This document shows, in pieces, positions 26,952 through 35,620 of a stretch of 64,000 bases of DNA (within the stretch, counting starts at the first letter, position 1; each line of letters opens with the position of its first letter). The notes beneath the pieces were generated by a model. The model saw nothing but the letters and a program-made list of their open reading frames with translations, was not told the DNA's origin and ran no database searches. The stretch is from Cellulomonas chengniuliangii (GTDB lineage: Bacteria; Actinomycetota; Actinomycetes; Actinomycetales; Cellulomonadaceae), in contig NZ_CP101988.1 in the NCBI RefSeq assembly GCF_024508335.1, positions 2,976,001-3,040,000 of the forward strand, read 5' to 3'. Position numbers and translations under genes: made by a program.

Positions 26952-28319
26952 TCATCCGGACGCCGCCGCGCGGACCAGGGCGATCGCGTCGACAGCGACC
27001 AGGGCTGCGGGCAGTGCGAGCACCACCGCGAGCGACTCGATGCCGTCAGCGAACCGCGACGCGGCGACCGAGCGCCATCCGCGGCCCATTGGCAGGCTCG
27101 TGGCGGCGACCACGAGGCCCACCACCACGAGGACGGCCGCCGCGGCCACGGCAGGGGCGCCCCCGAGGTCGGTGAGGAGGACGGTCTCGAGCAGCACCGC
27201 GGCTGCGGCGAGGCGCGGCATGACACGGGCCGTGGTCCCGCGTGCGGTGCGGGGCAGCAGCGCGAGGGCGAGCGCGACGCAGGCCGCGAGCACCAGGCTC
27301 CCCCACCGCGCGGCGGCGCTGGGCGCCGGCGCCACGAGCACCACCGGCAGCAGCAGGGGGCTCACCAGCGCGACGAGCACCGTCCCCGAGTCCTTGCGCC
27401 GCTCGGCGCGCCCGACGGTCCGCTCGACCTGCTGCCAGGTGGCCCGTGGGGGCGCCGGACGACGCGGTCCGCGCACCGACAGGGCTGTTCGCGCGGTCAA
27501 GGTGAGGTCGACCAGCTGCTCGTCGGGCACCGTGATCGTCAGGCTGGGCAAGGCGCGCAGGCCGATCGGCGAGGCCCCCACGAGGACGGCCGCCGCGAGC
27601 GCGCCGGGAAGGCCGGCGAGCAGCGCGGCAGCAGCCACGGCAGCCGCGACGCCGAGGGCCACGAGCACGACGCCGGACAACTCGGCCGCGGCGGAGCGCG
27701 CCGTGCGGCTCACCGTGTGGCGCGCCGCGGCGACGGCCGCGGCCACCACCAGGCCGACGGCCACGCCGAGCTGGCGCCCGCCGGCGAGGGAGGGGTCGAC
27801 GGCCAGGGCCCCGGCCGCGAACCCCAGGGCGGGCGCGGCGAGCGTCGCCGCGTCGGCCACCCCGCGGTCGCTCGATCGGGCCGCGACGAGCGCGACGGCG
27901 GTCAGGCCCAGGACGGCGGCGAGCGCCTGCTGCCCTCCCGAGCCGGTCAGCGCGGCCGGCATGGCCAGCAGCGCGGCGCCAGCGGCGACGAGCCCTCCGA
28001 CGCCGCCGAGCACCACGAGCCCGGCCTGCGCGGGCGGGCGACGCGACACCACCCCGGAGGCCCTCCGCCCTCTCGGCTGGGGGTCGGCGGGGCGGACGAC
28101 GTGCACCACGGCGCCGTCGGGCACGTGGGGCCCGATGCCCTCGTCGAGCGGGAGCGGGCGGCCCGAGGAGTCGAGCACGACCACGCCGGGCTGCCGAACG
28201 TCGACCCCCGCGGCCCAGAGCGCCGCCGCGAGGCTCACCTCGGGGGTGAGGGCTACGTCGAGCCGGTCGCCGCCGACATGGAGCGCGAGACGGACGAGCG
28301 GCGCGGCAGGTGCGCTCAC
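26952..28319 (-). CDS. Second EccD-like protein (ubiquitin-like domain plus polytopic membrane domain)
   Basis: A 455-residue protein with the EccD layout. Residues about 5-75 look like the ubiquitin-like fold (LVRLALHVGGDRLDVAL then VVVLDSSGRPLPLDEGI), followed by about ten or eleven hydrophobic helices. Sequence identity to the canonical EccD at 19944-21293 appears low. A cytoplasmic loop (about 295-325, TARTALSVRGPRRP then RTVGRAERRKDSG) interrupts the helices, as in EccD. The GTG start at 28319 follows GGAGGAGG. It lies 82 bases upstream of the frameshifted FHA gene on the same strand and is divergent from eccC. It may form a heterodimer with EccD or replace it in a variant complex. Confidence 0.75.
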   Translation of the reverse strand: MSAPAAPLVRLALHVGGDRLDVALTPEVSLAAALWAAGVDVRQPGVVVLDSSGRPLPLDEGIGPHVPDGAVVHVVRPADPQPRGRRASGVVSRRPPAQAGLVVLGGVGGLVAAGAALLAMPAALTGSGGQQALAAVLGLTAVALVAARSSDRGVADAATLAAPALGFAAGALAVDPSLAGGRQLGVAVGLVVAAAVAAARHTVSRTARSAAAELSGVVLVALGVAAAVAAAALLAGLPGALAAAVLVGASPIGLRALPSLTITVPDEQLVDLTLTARTALSVRGPRRPAPPRATWQQVERTVGRAERRKDSGTVLVALVSPLLLPVVLVAPAPSAAARWGSLVLAACVALALALLPRTARGTTARVMPRLAAAAVLLETVLLTDLGGAPAVAAAAVLVVVGLVVAATSLPMGRGWRSVAASRFADGIESLAVVLALPAALVAVDAIALVRAAASG

Positions 28320-28468
28320 GCCAACCTCCTCCGATGGGGGCCGGTCGACCCGGGCAGGACCGGCGACATGCTACTGGGGCGGCAGGCGTCCAGGGGCCGC
28401 GCAACCCTCCAGGTCACGCAGGTGGGTGAAGCCTGCGTCCCTTCGGCGGTCTGTCCCGGATCACACAC

Positions 28469-28494
28469 CCGCCGCCCGATATGGTGTGCGGCGG
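28469..28494 (+). promoter_or_regulatory. Candidate eccC promoter within an inverted repeat
   Basis: CCGCCGC (28469-28475) and GCGGCGG (28488-28494) flank TATGGT (28480-28485), a fair -10. The eccC start is about 90 bases downstream. No -35 was recognised. Confidence 0.3.
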
Positions 28495-28575
28495 CTCAGG
28501 GACGGCGCGCGGGCTCCTCGCCCAGCAGGCCCGTCCCACGAGGCCGAGCCCGGCACGACGGAGGAGCAGCTCGGA

Positions 28576-31500
28576 ATGTCGATCGCACCGCACCGGGCGC
28601 ACCGCGTCGCACCGCCCAGCGTCCCCTCCGGCCGCGTCACCCTCCAGGCCCCGCCCGAGATCCAAGCCTCCGACGGGGTGAGCGGGCTCCTGGCCACCAT
28701 GCTCCCCATGCTGGGCAGCGTCGGCTCGATCGTCTTCGTCGCCGTCTCCTCCCCCGGCCCTCGCGGGATGATCGCGGCCGGCATGTTCCTCGTCGCGTCA
28801 CTCGGGTTCGTGGGCGTCAACGGCTGGCGCCAGCGCTCGCAGCACCAGGCGCAGGTGGTCGGGGCCCGGCGCGAGTACCTGGCCTACCTGGCCGACCTGC
28901 GCGGCACCGTGCGCCAGGCGGCGCGCCAGCAGCGCCGGGCCGCGGAGTGGGTCATGCCGGACCCGAGCGCGCTCGCCGTGGTCGCCGAGGAGGGCAGCCG
29001 GGTGTGGGAGCGCGGGCCCGACCACGACGACTTCCTGATGGTCCGCGTGGGCCAGGGCGCCCAGCCGCTGTGCCTCGAGCTCGAGGCCCCCGAGACCGCC
29101 CCGCTCGCCCAGCTCGACCCCGTCGCGGCCTCGGCCGCCCACCGGTTCCTGGTGACGCACCGGGTGCAGCGGGACGTGCCGGTGGGCGTCGACCTGCGCT
29201 CGGTCGCTCGCGTCGAGGTCACCGGTGGCGAGGACGAGGCGCGCGCGCTGGCCCGCGCCCTCGTGAGCCAGGCCGCGGTCTTCCACTCCCCCGAGCACCT
29301 GCAGATCGCGGTCCTCACCAGCGAGCGCAACGCCGCGGCGTGGGACTGGGCCAAATGGCTCCCGCACACCCACTCGGCGCGCGTGCGGGACGCGGTGGGG
29401 CCCGCACGGATGATCGGCACGGCGCTGACCGACATCGAGGGGCTGCTCCCCGAGGACCTGCGGGAGCGGCCGCGCTTCGGGCCGGGCGCCGAGCCCTCCT
29501 CGCCCCACGTGCTCGTGGTGGTCGACGGCGGCCACGTGCCCGGCGGCAACGCGATCCTCACCCCCGACGGCGTGCTCGGCGTCACGGTGCTCGAGCTGCC
29601 CGAGACCTGGGCCGACCTCGACACCCCGAGCACCCTGCGCTTGGGCTTGGGGGTCGCCCCCGCGTCGGGGCCGAACGCCGGACGGGCGCCCATGGAGGTC
29701 CTGCGCGTCGGACACGAGCCCTACCGCGTGGTCGCCGACCAGCTCGCGGCCGCCGACGCCGAGGCCGCCGCGCGTCGCCTCATGCCGCTCCACATCGAGC
29801 AGGGCCCCGCGCGCGCCGACGGCGCCACCACGTCCTCCGAGCTGACGGACCTGCTCGGCATCGGCGACATCCGCGACCTGGACCTGGGCCTCACGTGGCG
29901 GCCCCGGCTGCCCCGGGACCGGCTCCGGGTGCCGATCGGGCTCACCATGCAGGGACAGCCCATCGCGCTCGACATCAAGGAGTCCGCGCAGCAGGGCATG
30001 GGCCCCCACGGCCTCATCATCGGGGCGACCGGCTCGGGCAAGTCCGAGGTCCTGCGCACCCTGGTGCTGGCGCTCGCGCTGACCCACTCGTCGGAGGACC
30101 TCAACTTCGTCCTCGTCGACTTCAAGGGCGGCGCCACGTTCGCCGGCATGGCAGACATGCCGCACGTGTCCGCGATCATCACGAACCTCGGCGAGGAGCT
30201 CACGCTCGTCGACCGCATGCAGGACGCCCTGCAGGGCGAGATGGTCCGCCGTCAGGAGCTGCTGCGCGCCGCGGGGAACTTCAGCAACGTCACCGAGTAC
30301 GAGAAGGCCCGGGCGAACGGGCGCACCGACCTGGACCCGCTGCCCGCGCTGCTCATCGTGTGCGACGAGTTCTCCGAGCTGCTCTCCGCCAAGCCCGAGT
30401 TCGTCGACCTGTTCGTGACGATCGGACGGCTGGGGCGCTCGCTGCAGATGCACCTGCTGCTGTCGTCGCAGCGTCTCGAGGAGGGGCGGCTGCGCGGGCT
30501 CGAGTCGCACCTCTCCTACCGGATCGGGCTGCGCACGTTCTCGGCGGCCGAGTCGCGCACCGTGCTCGGCGTGCCCGACGCGTACACGCTGCCGTCAGTG
30601 CCCGGCATGGGGTTCCTCAAGCCGGACACCACCACCATGGTCCAGTTCCGCGCGGCCTACGTCTCGGGGCCGCCCCCGGCCCGCCGGCGCGCGGCGCACG
30701 CGTCCGGGCCCGCGGGCCCGGCCCGCCTCGAGCCGTTCACCGCGGCGCCTGTGCTGAGCCTCGTGTCCCCGGTCAGCGCGGCCCCCGCGGAGGCCCCCGT
30801 CGAGGAGTCCGACGAGCGCGCCACCTTCGACATCGCGGTCGAGCGCATGCGCGGCAAGGGCCCAGCGGCACACCAGGTGTGGCTGCCGCCGCTCGTCGTG
30901 CCGAGCACCTTCGACCAGCTCATGCCCGACCTCGTCGCCGACCCGCGGCTCGGGCTCGTCTCCCCCACGTGGCGGGCCGCGGGCGACCTGACCGTCCCGC
31001 TCGGGATCGTCGACCGGCCCCTCGAGCAGCGCCGGGAGAACCTCACCGTCTCGCTGGGGGGCGCCGGTGGGCACCTGGCCGTCGTGGGCGGGCCGCGCAC
31101 GGGCAAGAGCACCCTGCTGCGCTCGGTGGTGACCGGCCTGGCGCTGACCCGCACCCCGCAGGAGGCCCAGGTCTACGTCCTCGACTTCGGCGGCGGCACG
31201 TTCAGCCCGCTCGCCCGGCTCCCCCACGTCGCCGGTGTCGCCGGACGCTCCGAGCCCGACGTGGTCCGACGTGTCGTGGCGGAGCTGCGCAGCCTGGTGG
31301 ACGCCCGCGAACAGTACTTCCGGGCGCACGGCATCGACTCGATCGAGACGTATCGCGCCCGCCGCCTCGAGGGCCGCGCCGACGACGGGTACGGCGACCT
31401 GTTCCTGGTGGTCGATGGTTGGGGGACGGTCCGCGCCGAGTTCGACGAGCTCGAGCCCGAGCTGCAGGCCCTCGTCGGGCGCGGCCTGACGTACGGCCTG

Positions 31501-32553
31501 CACCTGCTCGCCTCGGGAGCCCGGTGGATGGACTTCCGAGCCCAGGTCAAGGACCTCCTCGGCACCAAGATCGAGCTGCGGCTGGGCGACCCTGCCGACT
31601 CGGAGATCGACCGCAAGATCGCGGTCGACGTCCCGAAGGACCGGCCCGGGCGGGGCCTGGCGATGTCCCGGCACCACGTGCTCGCCGCCCTCCCCCGCAT
31701 CGACGGCTCGCCCGATCCGGCGACCCTCGGCGCGGGCGTCGACCACCTGGTCGACGCGGTGGCCGCCGCGTGGCACGGCGCCCCCGGCCCCAAGCTCCGC
31801 CTGCTCCCCGAGCAGGTCACGCTCGACCAGGTGCGGACGCTCGCCCAGCACGACACCAGCCGGCTGCTGCTCGGGATCGACGAGGCCCGCCTCGCCCCCG
31901 TCGGCATCGACCTCGCCGAGGAGAGCCACCTGTACGCGTTCGGCGACGGCGGATCGGGCAAGTCCGCCCTGCTGCGAGCCGTCGCCGAGGAGGTCCGCCG
32001 CGTGTGGACCCCCGACGGCGCGCAGATCTTCGCCGTCGACCTGCGCCGCTCATTGCTCGGCGAGATCCCCGGCGAGTACCTCGCGGGCTACCTGACGACC
32101 CAGGAGCAGGCCACCGAGGAGATCGCCGCGCTCGCCGCGTACCTGCGCGGGCGGCTGCCCGGGCCCGACGTCACCCCCGAGCAGCTGCGCGCGCGCTCGT
32201 GGTGGACGGGCGCCGAGGTGTTCGTGCTGGTCGACGACTACGACCTGGTCGCCACCAGCGCCGGCAACCCGCTCGCGCCGCTCGTCCCGCTGCTCGCCCA
32301 GGCCGGCGACGTCGGCCTGCACCTGGTGCTGACCCGGCGCACCGGCGGCGCCGGGCGGGCGATGTACGAGCCCGTGCTGCAGGCGCTGCGGGACCTCGCC
32401 GCGCCAGGGCTCGTGCTCGCGGGGAGCCCCGACGAGGGCGCGCTCGTGGGCGCCGCCCGCCCGACGCCGGGTGTCCCCGGTCGCGGGCAGCTCGTCACGC
32501 GCGACGGCGGCCGCCAGGTGGTCCAGCTCGCGTTCAGCGCCCCCACGCACTGA
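28576..32553 (+). CDS. eccC: EccC, three-domain FtsK/SpoIIIE ATPase of type VII secretion
   Basis: Motor of the ESX system, 1325 residues in one chain (EccCa and EccCb fused). Two N-terminal helices lie at about 38-82. Three ATPase domains follow: Walker A GATGSGKS at about 483, GGPRTGKS at about 837 and GDGGSGKS at about 1122. Only the first has a full Walker B (LLIVCDEFSELL); the others read VVDGWG and LVDDYD without the catalytic Glu. In known EccC proteins domain 1 is the active ATPase and domains 2-3 bind substrate signals, which fits. The ATG at 28576 follows GGAGGAG. It stands alone on the plus strand and converges on the PP2C gene. Confidence 0.95.
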   Translation: MSIAPHRAHRVAPPSVPSGRVTLQAPPEIQASDGVSGLLATMLPMLGSVGSIVFVAVSSPGPRGMIAAGMFLVASLGFVGVNGWRQRSQHQAQVVGARREYLAYLADLRGTVRQAARQQRRAAEWVMPDPSALAVVAEEGSRVWERGPDHDDFLMVRVGQGAQPLCLELEAPETAPLAQLDPVAASAAHRFLVTHRVQRDVPVGVDLRSVARVEVTGGEDEARALARALVSQAAVFHSPEHLQIAVLTSERNAAAWDWAKWLPHTHSARVRDAVGPARMIGTALTDIEGLLPEDLRERPRFGPGAEPSSPHVLVVVDGGHVPGGNAILTPDGVLGVTVLELPETWADLDTPSTLRLGLGVAPASGPNAGRAPMEVLRVGHEPYRVVADQLAAADAEAAARRLMPLHIEQGPARADGATTSSELTDLLGIGDIRDLDLGLTWRPRLPRDRLRVPIGLTMQGQPIALDIKESAQQGMGPHGLIIGATGSGKSEVLRTLVLALALTHSSEDLNFVLVDFKGGATFAGMADMPHVSAIITNLGEELTLVDRMQDALQGEMVRRQELLRAAGNFSNVTEYEKARANGRTDLDPLPALLIVCDEFSELLSAKPEFVDLFVTIGRLGRSLQMHLLLSSQRLEEGRLRGLESHLSYRIGLRTFSAAESRTVLGVPDAYTLPSVPGMGFLKPDTTTMVQFRAAYVSGPPPARRRAAHASGPAGPARLEPFTAAPVLSLVSPVSAAPAEAPVEESDERATFDIAVERMRGKGPAAHQVWLPPLVVPSTFDQLMPDLVADPRLGLVSPTWRAAGDLTVPLGIVDRPLEQRRENLTVSLGGAGGHLAVVGGPRTGKSTLLRSVVTGLALTRTPQEAQVYVLDFGGGTFSPLARLPHVAGVAGRSEPDVVRRVVAELRSLVDAREQYFRAHGIDSIETYRARRLEGRADDGYGDLFLVVDGWGTVRAEFDELEPELQALVGRGLTYGLHLLASGARWMDFRAQVKDLLGTKIELRLGDPADSEIDRKIAVDVPKDRPGRGLAMSRHHVLAALPRIDGSPDPATLGAGVDHLVDAVAAAWHGAPGPKLRLLPEQVTLDQVRTLAQHDTSRLLLGIDEARLAPVGIDLAEESHLYAFGDGGSGKSALLRAVAEEVRRVWTPDGAQIFAVDLRRSLLGEIPGEYLAGYLTTQEQATEEIAALAAYLRGRLPGPDVTPEQLRARSWWTGAEVFVLVDDYDLVATSAGNPLAPLVPLLAQAGDVGLHLVLTRRTGGAGRAMYEPVLQALRDLAAPGLVLAGSPDEGALVGAARPTPGVPGRGQLVTRDGGRQVVQLAFSAPTH

Positions 32554-32582
32554 GCGCGGGGCGGGTCGGGCGCCCAGGCCCA

Positions 32583-32621
32583 GGCAGTCAGGTCAGGCAG
32601 TCAGGTCAGGCGCTCAGGTCA
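32583..32621. repeat. 13-bp tandem repeat over the PP2C stop codon
   Basis: GGCAGTCAGGTCA occurs at 32583-32595 and 32596-32608, with a variant (GGCGCTCAGGTCA) at 32609-32621. The phosphatase stop codon (TGA on the minus strand, 32606-32608) lies inside the array. Confidence 0.85.
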
Positions 32622-33340
32622 CGCGGGGCGTCGACCACGACGGCGGTGACGTTGTCCCTGCCCCCGGCGGCGACGGCGGCCGCGACCAGCGCGTCCGCCG
32701 CGTCCTGCGGGTGCGGGTACGAGCGCAGCAGCCCGGCGATCACCGTGTCGTCGAGCTCTCCGGTGAGCCCGTCCGAGCACACGAGCATCCGATCGCCCTG
32801 CTCGACCGGCACCAGCAGGTAGTCGACGGCCAAGGACGACGTCGCGCCGAGGGACCTGGTCAGGACGTGGCGGCGTGAGTGGCGCAGCGCCTCCTCCGGG
32901 GAGATGTGGCCCTGGTCGACGAGCTCCTGCACCTCCGAGTGGTCGACGCTCAACTGCTCGATCACGTGGCCCTGCAACCGGTACGTGCGCGAGTCGCCCA
33001 GGTTGAGCACCAGCCAGTGCGGCGCCCCCTCGTGCTCGGTGAGGACGACCCCGGCCACGGTCGTGCCCGGGCTGCGCCCCAGCGTCGGCGGCAGTGCCTG
33101 CAGCCGGGCGCGCGCCGCCTCGAGCCTCTCCTGCACGTCCCGCGCGGTGACCTCCGGCTTCCCTGCGAGGCGTGCGAGCGCGCGGGTGGCGGCCGCGCTC
33201 GCGACCTCCCCCGCCTCGTGCCCGCCCATCCCGTCGGCGACGGCGAAGACGGGCTCGGCCGCCACGTAGCTGTCCTCGTTGGACGCCCGGCGCGTCCCGA
33301 CGTCGGTCGAGGCGCCCCAGACCGGCCCGTCGGCGCTCAT
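32606..33340 (-). CDS. PP2C-family serine/threonine protein phosphatase
   Basis: Metal-dependent phosphatase of 244 residues that removes phosphate from Ser/Thr. The metal-binding motifs are all present: SNEDS near the start, ADGMGGHEAGE, NLGDSRTY, VCSDGLTGEL and GGRDNVTAVVV. It has no membrane helix, unlike PstP of mycobacteria, so it is probably cytosolic. The ATG at 33340 overlaps the stop of the FHA gene (ATGA), so it is coupled to a phospho-threonine reader. It likely reverses kinase action on FHA partners. No kinase gene lies in the window. Confidence 0.93.
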   Translation of the reverse strand: MSADGPVWGASTDVGTRRASNEDSYVAAEPVFAVADGMGGHEAGEVASAAATRALARLAGKPEVTARDVQERLEAARARLQALPPTLGRSPGTTVAGVVLTEHEGAPHWLVLNLGDSRTYRLQGHVIEQLSVDHSEVQELVDQGHISPEEALRHSRRHVLTRSLGATSSLAVDYLLVPVEQGDRMLVCSDGLTGELDDTVIAGLLRSYPHPQDAADALVAAAVAAGGRDNVTAVVVDAPRDLSA

Positions 33341-34578
33341 CGCGCCTCCACCCGGAACGCCCGCTCACCGAAGCGCACGACCCACCCGGGCGCCACGTGG
33401 GCCCGCACCCCGGCGGGCAGCGCCCGCATGACGCCGTCTGGGGAGACGATGACCGTGCCGTTGGTCGATCCACGGTCGACGACCCACAGCCCGCCGGGCT
33501 CGGGACCGAACACGAGGTGCAGCTTGGAGATCGACCTCGACGGGTCGTCGATCGCCATGGCGTGGGCGAGGGAGCCACCGTCGGCGCCGTGCGGGTGACG
33601 TCCCACCGCGCCGTCGCCCGACACCGCGATGCTCTCGCCGGTGTCGAACACCAGCCAGATCTGGGTGGCCAGGGTGACCGGCGAGGAACCCGACGGCGGC
33701 CGGGGACCCGAAGCGTCTTCGCGGGCGGCCGCGGATGCGGGCGCCGGAGCCGGTGGGGAGACGGGCGTGGGCGGCAGGGCGTCGGGAGCGGGCGTCGGCT
33801 CCTGCCCCGACGCGGCCGGACGCGCCGCGCTCGGGGTGGGCGCTGTCAGCGTCCGCTCACGTCCCACGGGATCGCGCCTCAGCACCATGGTGCCGGCGGC
33901 CTTGTCGTGCCAGCCACGCTGAGTCGGCGAGGCGTCCCACGCCCCCGAGCCGGCCACCACGTAGACGCCCACAAGCGGGACCACCGAGCCCAGCCCTTGC
34001 ACCACGGCGCGCAGTATGACGCGCCCGAGGCCCGCGGGCAGCCCAGTCGACGAGGCGACCGTGCGAATGCCGACCAGCAGGTTCCCGACGGTGAGCCCGG
34101 TGCGGGCCTCGGCGGCCCACTGGGCCATGACGGCCACGGCCATGGCCGTACCGGCGGCGATCGGCGCGGGCACGGCGCCGTCACCCGCGCCGATCAGCCC
34201 GGCGGCGGCGAACGCGACGGCGCCGATCGCGCACACGAGCACCTGGTCGATGGCGAGCGCTCCGATCCGGGCGCCCACCGGAGCCACCTCGCGCGGGGAG
34301 ACCGTGAGGACGCCCGGCCCCGCCGACCGCTGCCCTGCGCCGGACGCCGCCGCGCCCGTGCCCGACGCCGCGGCGACGCTGCGCCGCGTCGCGACGGGCG
34401 TAGGCAGGGCGGGCACAGGCAGGGCGGGCGAGGGGACGTCCGGCGACGACGCGACGGCGTGCCCGGGTGGGAGCCGGGGAGCAGGCGCCCCGCAGGCCCC
34501 GCAAAACAGCGCGTCGGGCGCGAGCGGGACGTCGCACGTGAAGCAGGCCACCGACTCGGGCGTCGCTCGTGCGGTCAT
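33337..34578 (-). CDS. Zinc-ribbon/RDD/FHA-domain membrane protein (intact copy)
   Basis: A 413-residue protein. A zinc ribbon at about residues 11-35 (CFTC then CGAC) is followed by an RDD domain with about three or four hydrophobic segments (about 105-230) and a long Pro/Ala/Ser linker. A C-terminal FHA domain (about 310-413) shows GRHPHGAD, SRSISKLH and DRGSTNGT, the phospho-threonine-binding signature. The ATG at 34578 follows GGGAGGGACG. It overlaps the PP2C start and lies 34 bases after the polyprenyl synthase on the same strand, so it may be transcribed from there. FHA-RDD proteins often accompany ESX loci; the partner is not known. Confidence 0.88.
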   Translation of the reverse strand: MTARATPESVACFTCDVPLAPDALFCGACGAPAPRLPPGHAVASSPDVPSPALPVPALPTPVATRRSVAAASGTGAAASGAGQRSAGPGVLTVSPREVAPVGARIGALAIDQVLVCAIGAVAFAAAGLIGAGDGAVPAPIAAGTAMAVAVMAQWAAEARTGLTVGNLLVGIRTVASSTGLPAGLGRVILRAVVQGLGSVVPLVGVYVVAGSGAWDASPTQRGWHDKAAGTMVLRRDPVGRERTLTAPTPSAARPAASGQEPTPAPDALPPTPVSPPAPAPASAAAREDASGPRPPSGSSPVTLATQIWLVFDTGESIAVSGDGAVGRHPHGADGGSLAHAMAIDDPSRSISKLHLVFGPEPGGLWVVDRGSTNGTVIVSPDGVMRALPAGVRAHVAPGWVVRFGERAFRVEAR

Positions 34579-34612
34579 CGTCCCTCCCGTCGGGGTGTGC
34601 GAGGCGTGGGCC

Positions 34613-35620
34613 TCAGGAGGCGCGATCCACGAGCGACTCGGCGAAGGACACGAGCGCGTCCTTGACCGGCCCGGCGGGCAGCGGGTCCAGCTCGGCCACA
34701 GCGGCCTGCACCAGGGCGATCGCCTGGGCACGCGTGTCCTCGACCACCGGATGGGTGCGCAGGGCCGCCACGGCCCTGGCGAGGTCCTCGTCCGAGGAGA
34801 GGTCGCCGTCGAGCATCGCGACGAGCTCGCGCTCGGCCTCGGTGCCCTCAGGCGAGGACGCCCGGCGGCGCAGCAGCAGCACCGGCATCGTGGGGACGTG
34901 CTCGCGCAGGTCGGTGCCGGGCGTCTTGCCGGTGACGCTGGCGTCGGACGTGAGGTCGATGACGTCGTCGGCCAGCTGGAACGCCACGCCGACCTTCTCC
35001 CCGAAGCTCGTCACGATCTGCACGGCGTCGGGCCGGCAGCCGGCGAACATCGCGCCGAAGCGGGCCGACGTCGCCACGAGCGAGGCGGTCTTGTCGGCCA
35101 GGACCTGCAGGTAGAACTCGACCGGGTCCTCCCCCGCGGCAGGGCCCACGGTCTCGTGCAGCTGGCCCAGGCACAGTCGCTCGAACGTGGTGGCCTGGAT
35201 GCGCACGGCCTCCGGGCCCAGCCCCGCAACCATGACCGACGCCCGCGCGAACAGCAGGTCTCCGGTGAGGATCGCGACCTGGTTGCCCCAGACCTCGTGC
35301 GCCGCCGGGGCTCCGCGCCGCACGGGCGCGGAGTCCATGACGTCGTCGTGGTAGAGCGACGCCAGGTGCGTGAGCTCCACGACGACCGCCGCGTCCAGCA
35401 CCTCGCGCCGGCCGCCATCCCCGAGCTCCGCCGCGAGCAGCGTCAGCAACGGCCGCAGCCGCTTGCCGCCGGCGTTGACCAGGTGGCGGGAGGCGTCGTC
35501 CGCCAAGGTGTCGGCGTGCGCGACGGCGTCGCGCAGCCGTTCCTCGACGAGGGAGAGCCGCCCCGTCAACAGCTCCGCGAGAGCCGGGTCGGTCAGCGGG
35601 AGGGAGGTTGCAGAGCTCAC
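34613..35620 (-). CDS. Long-chain polyprenyl diphosphate synthase
   Basis: All-trans prenyltransferase, 335 residues, that extends isoprenoid diphosphates to make the menaquinone side chain. The first Asp-rich motif is Asp92-Asp93-x-x-Asp96 (LYHDDVMD), and the second is ADDVID near residue 220. GGKRLRPLL near 51-59 is the family start signature. Small residues before the first motif (HLASL) suggest a long-chain product, but length cannot be read exactly. The GTG overlaps the nuoN stop (GTGA). Coupling to complex I fits a supply of its quinone. Homologs are named HepT, IspB or GrcC. Confidence 0.9.
   Translation of the reverse strand: MSSATSLPLTDPALAELLTGRLSLVEERLRDAVAHADTLADDASRHLVNAGGKRLRPLLTLLAAELGDGGRREVLDAAVVVELTHLASLYHDDVMDSAPVRRGAPAAHEVWGNQVAILTGDLLFARASVMVAGLGPEAVRIQATTFERLCLGQLHETVGPAAGEDPVEFYLQVLADKTASLVATSARFGAMFAGCRPDAVQIVTSFGEKVGVAFQLADDVIDLTSDASVTGKTPGTDLREHVPTMPVLLLRRRASSPEGTEAERELVAMLDGDLSSDEDLARAVAALRTHPVVEDTRAQAIALVQAAVAELDPLPAGPVKDALVSFAESLVDRAS

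Noticed and set aside
26748-32822. Open frame of 2024 codons on the plus strand
   Set aside because: It overlaps eccD2 and all of eccC in other frames. Its sequence is Arg/Gly/Ala/Pro-rich without any domain; a by-product of high GC.
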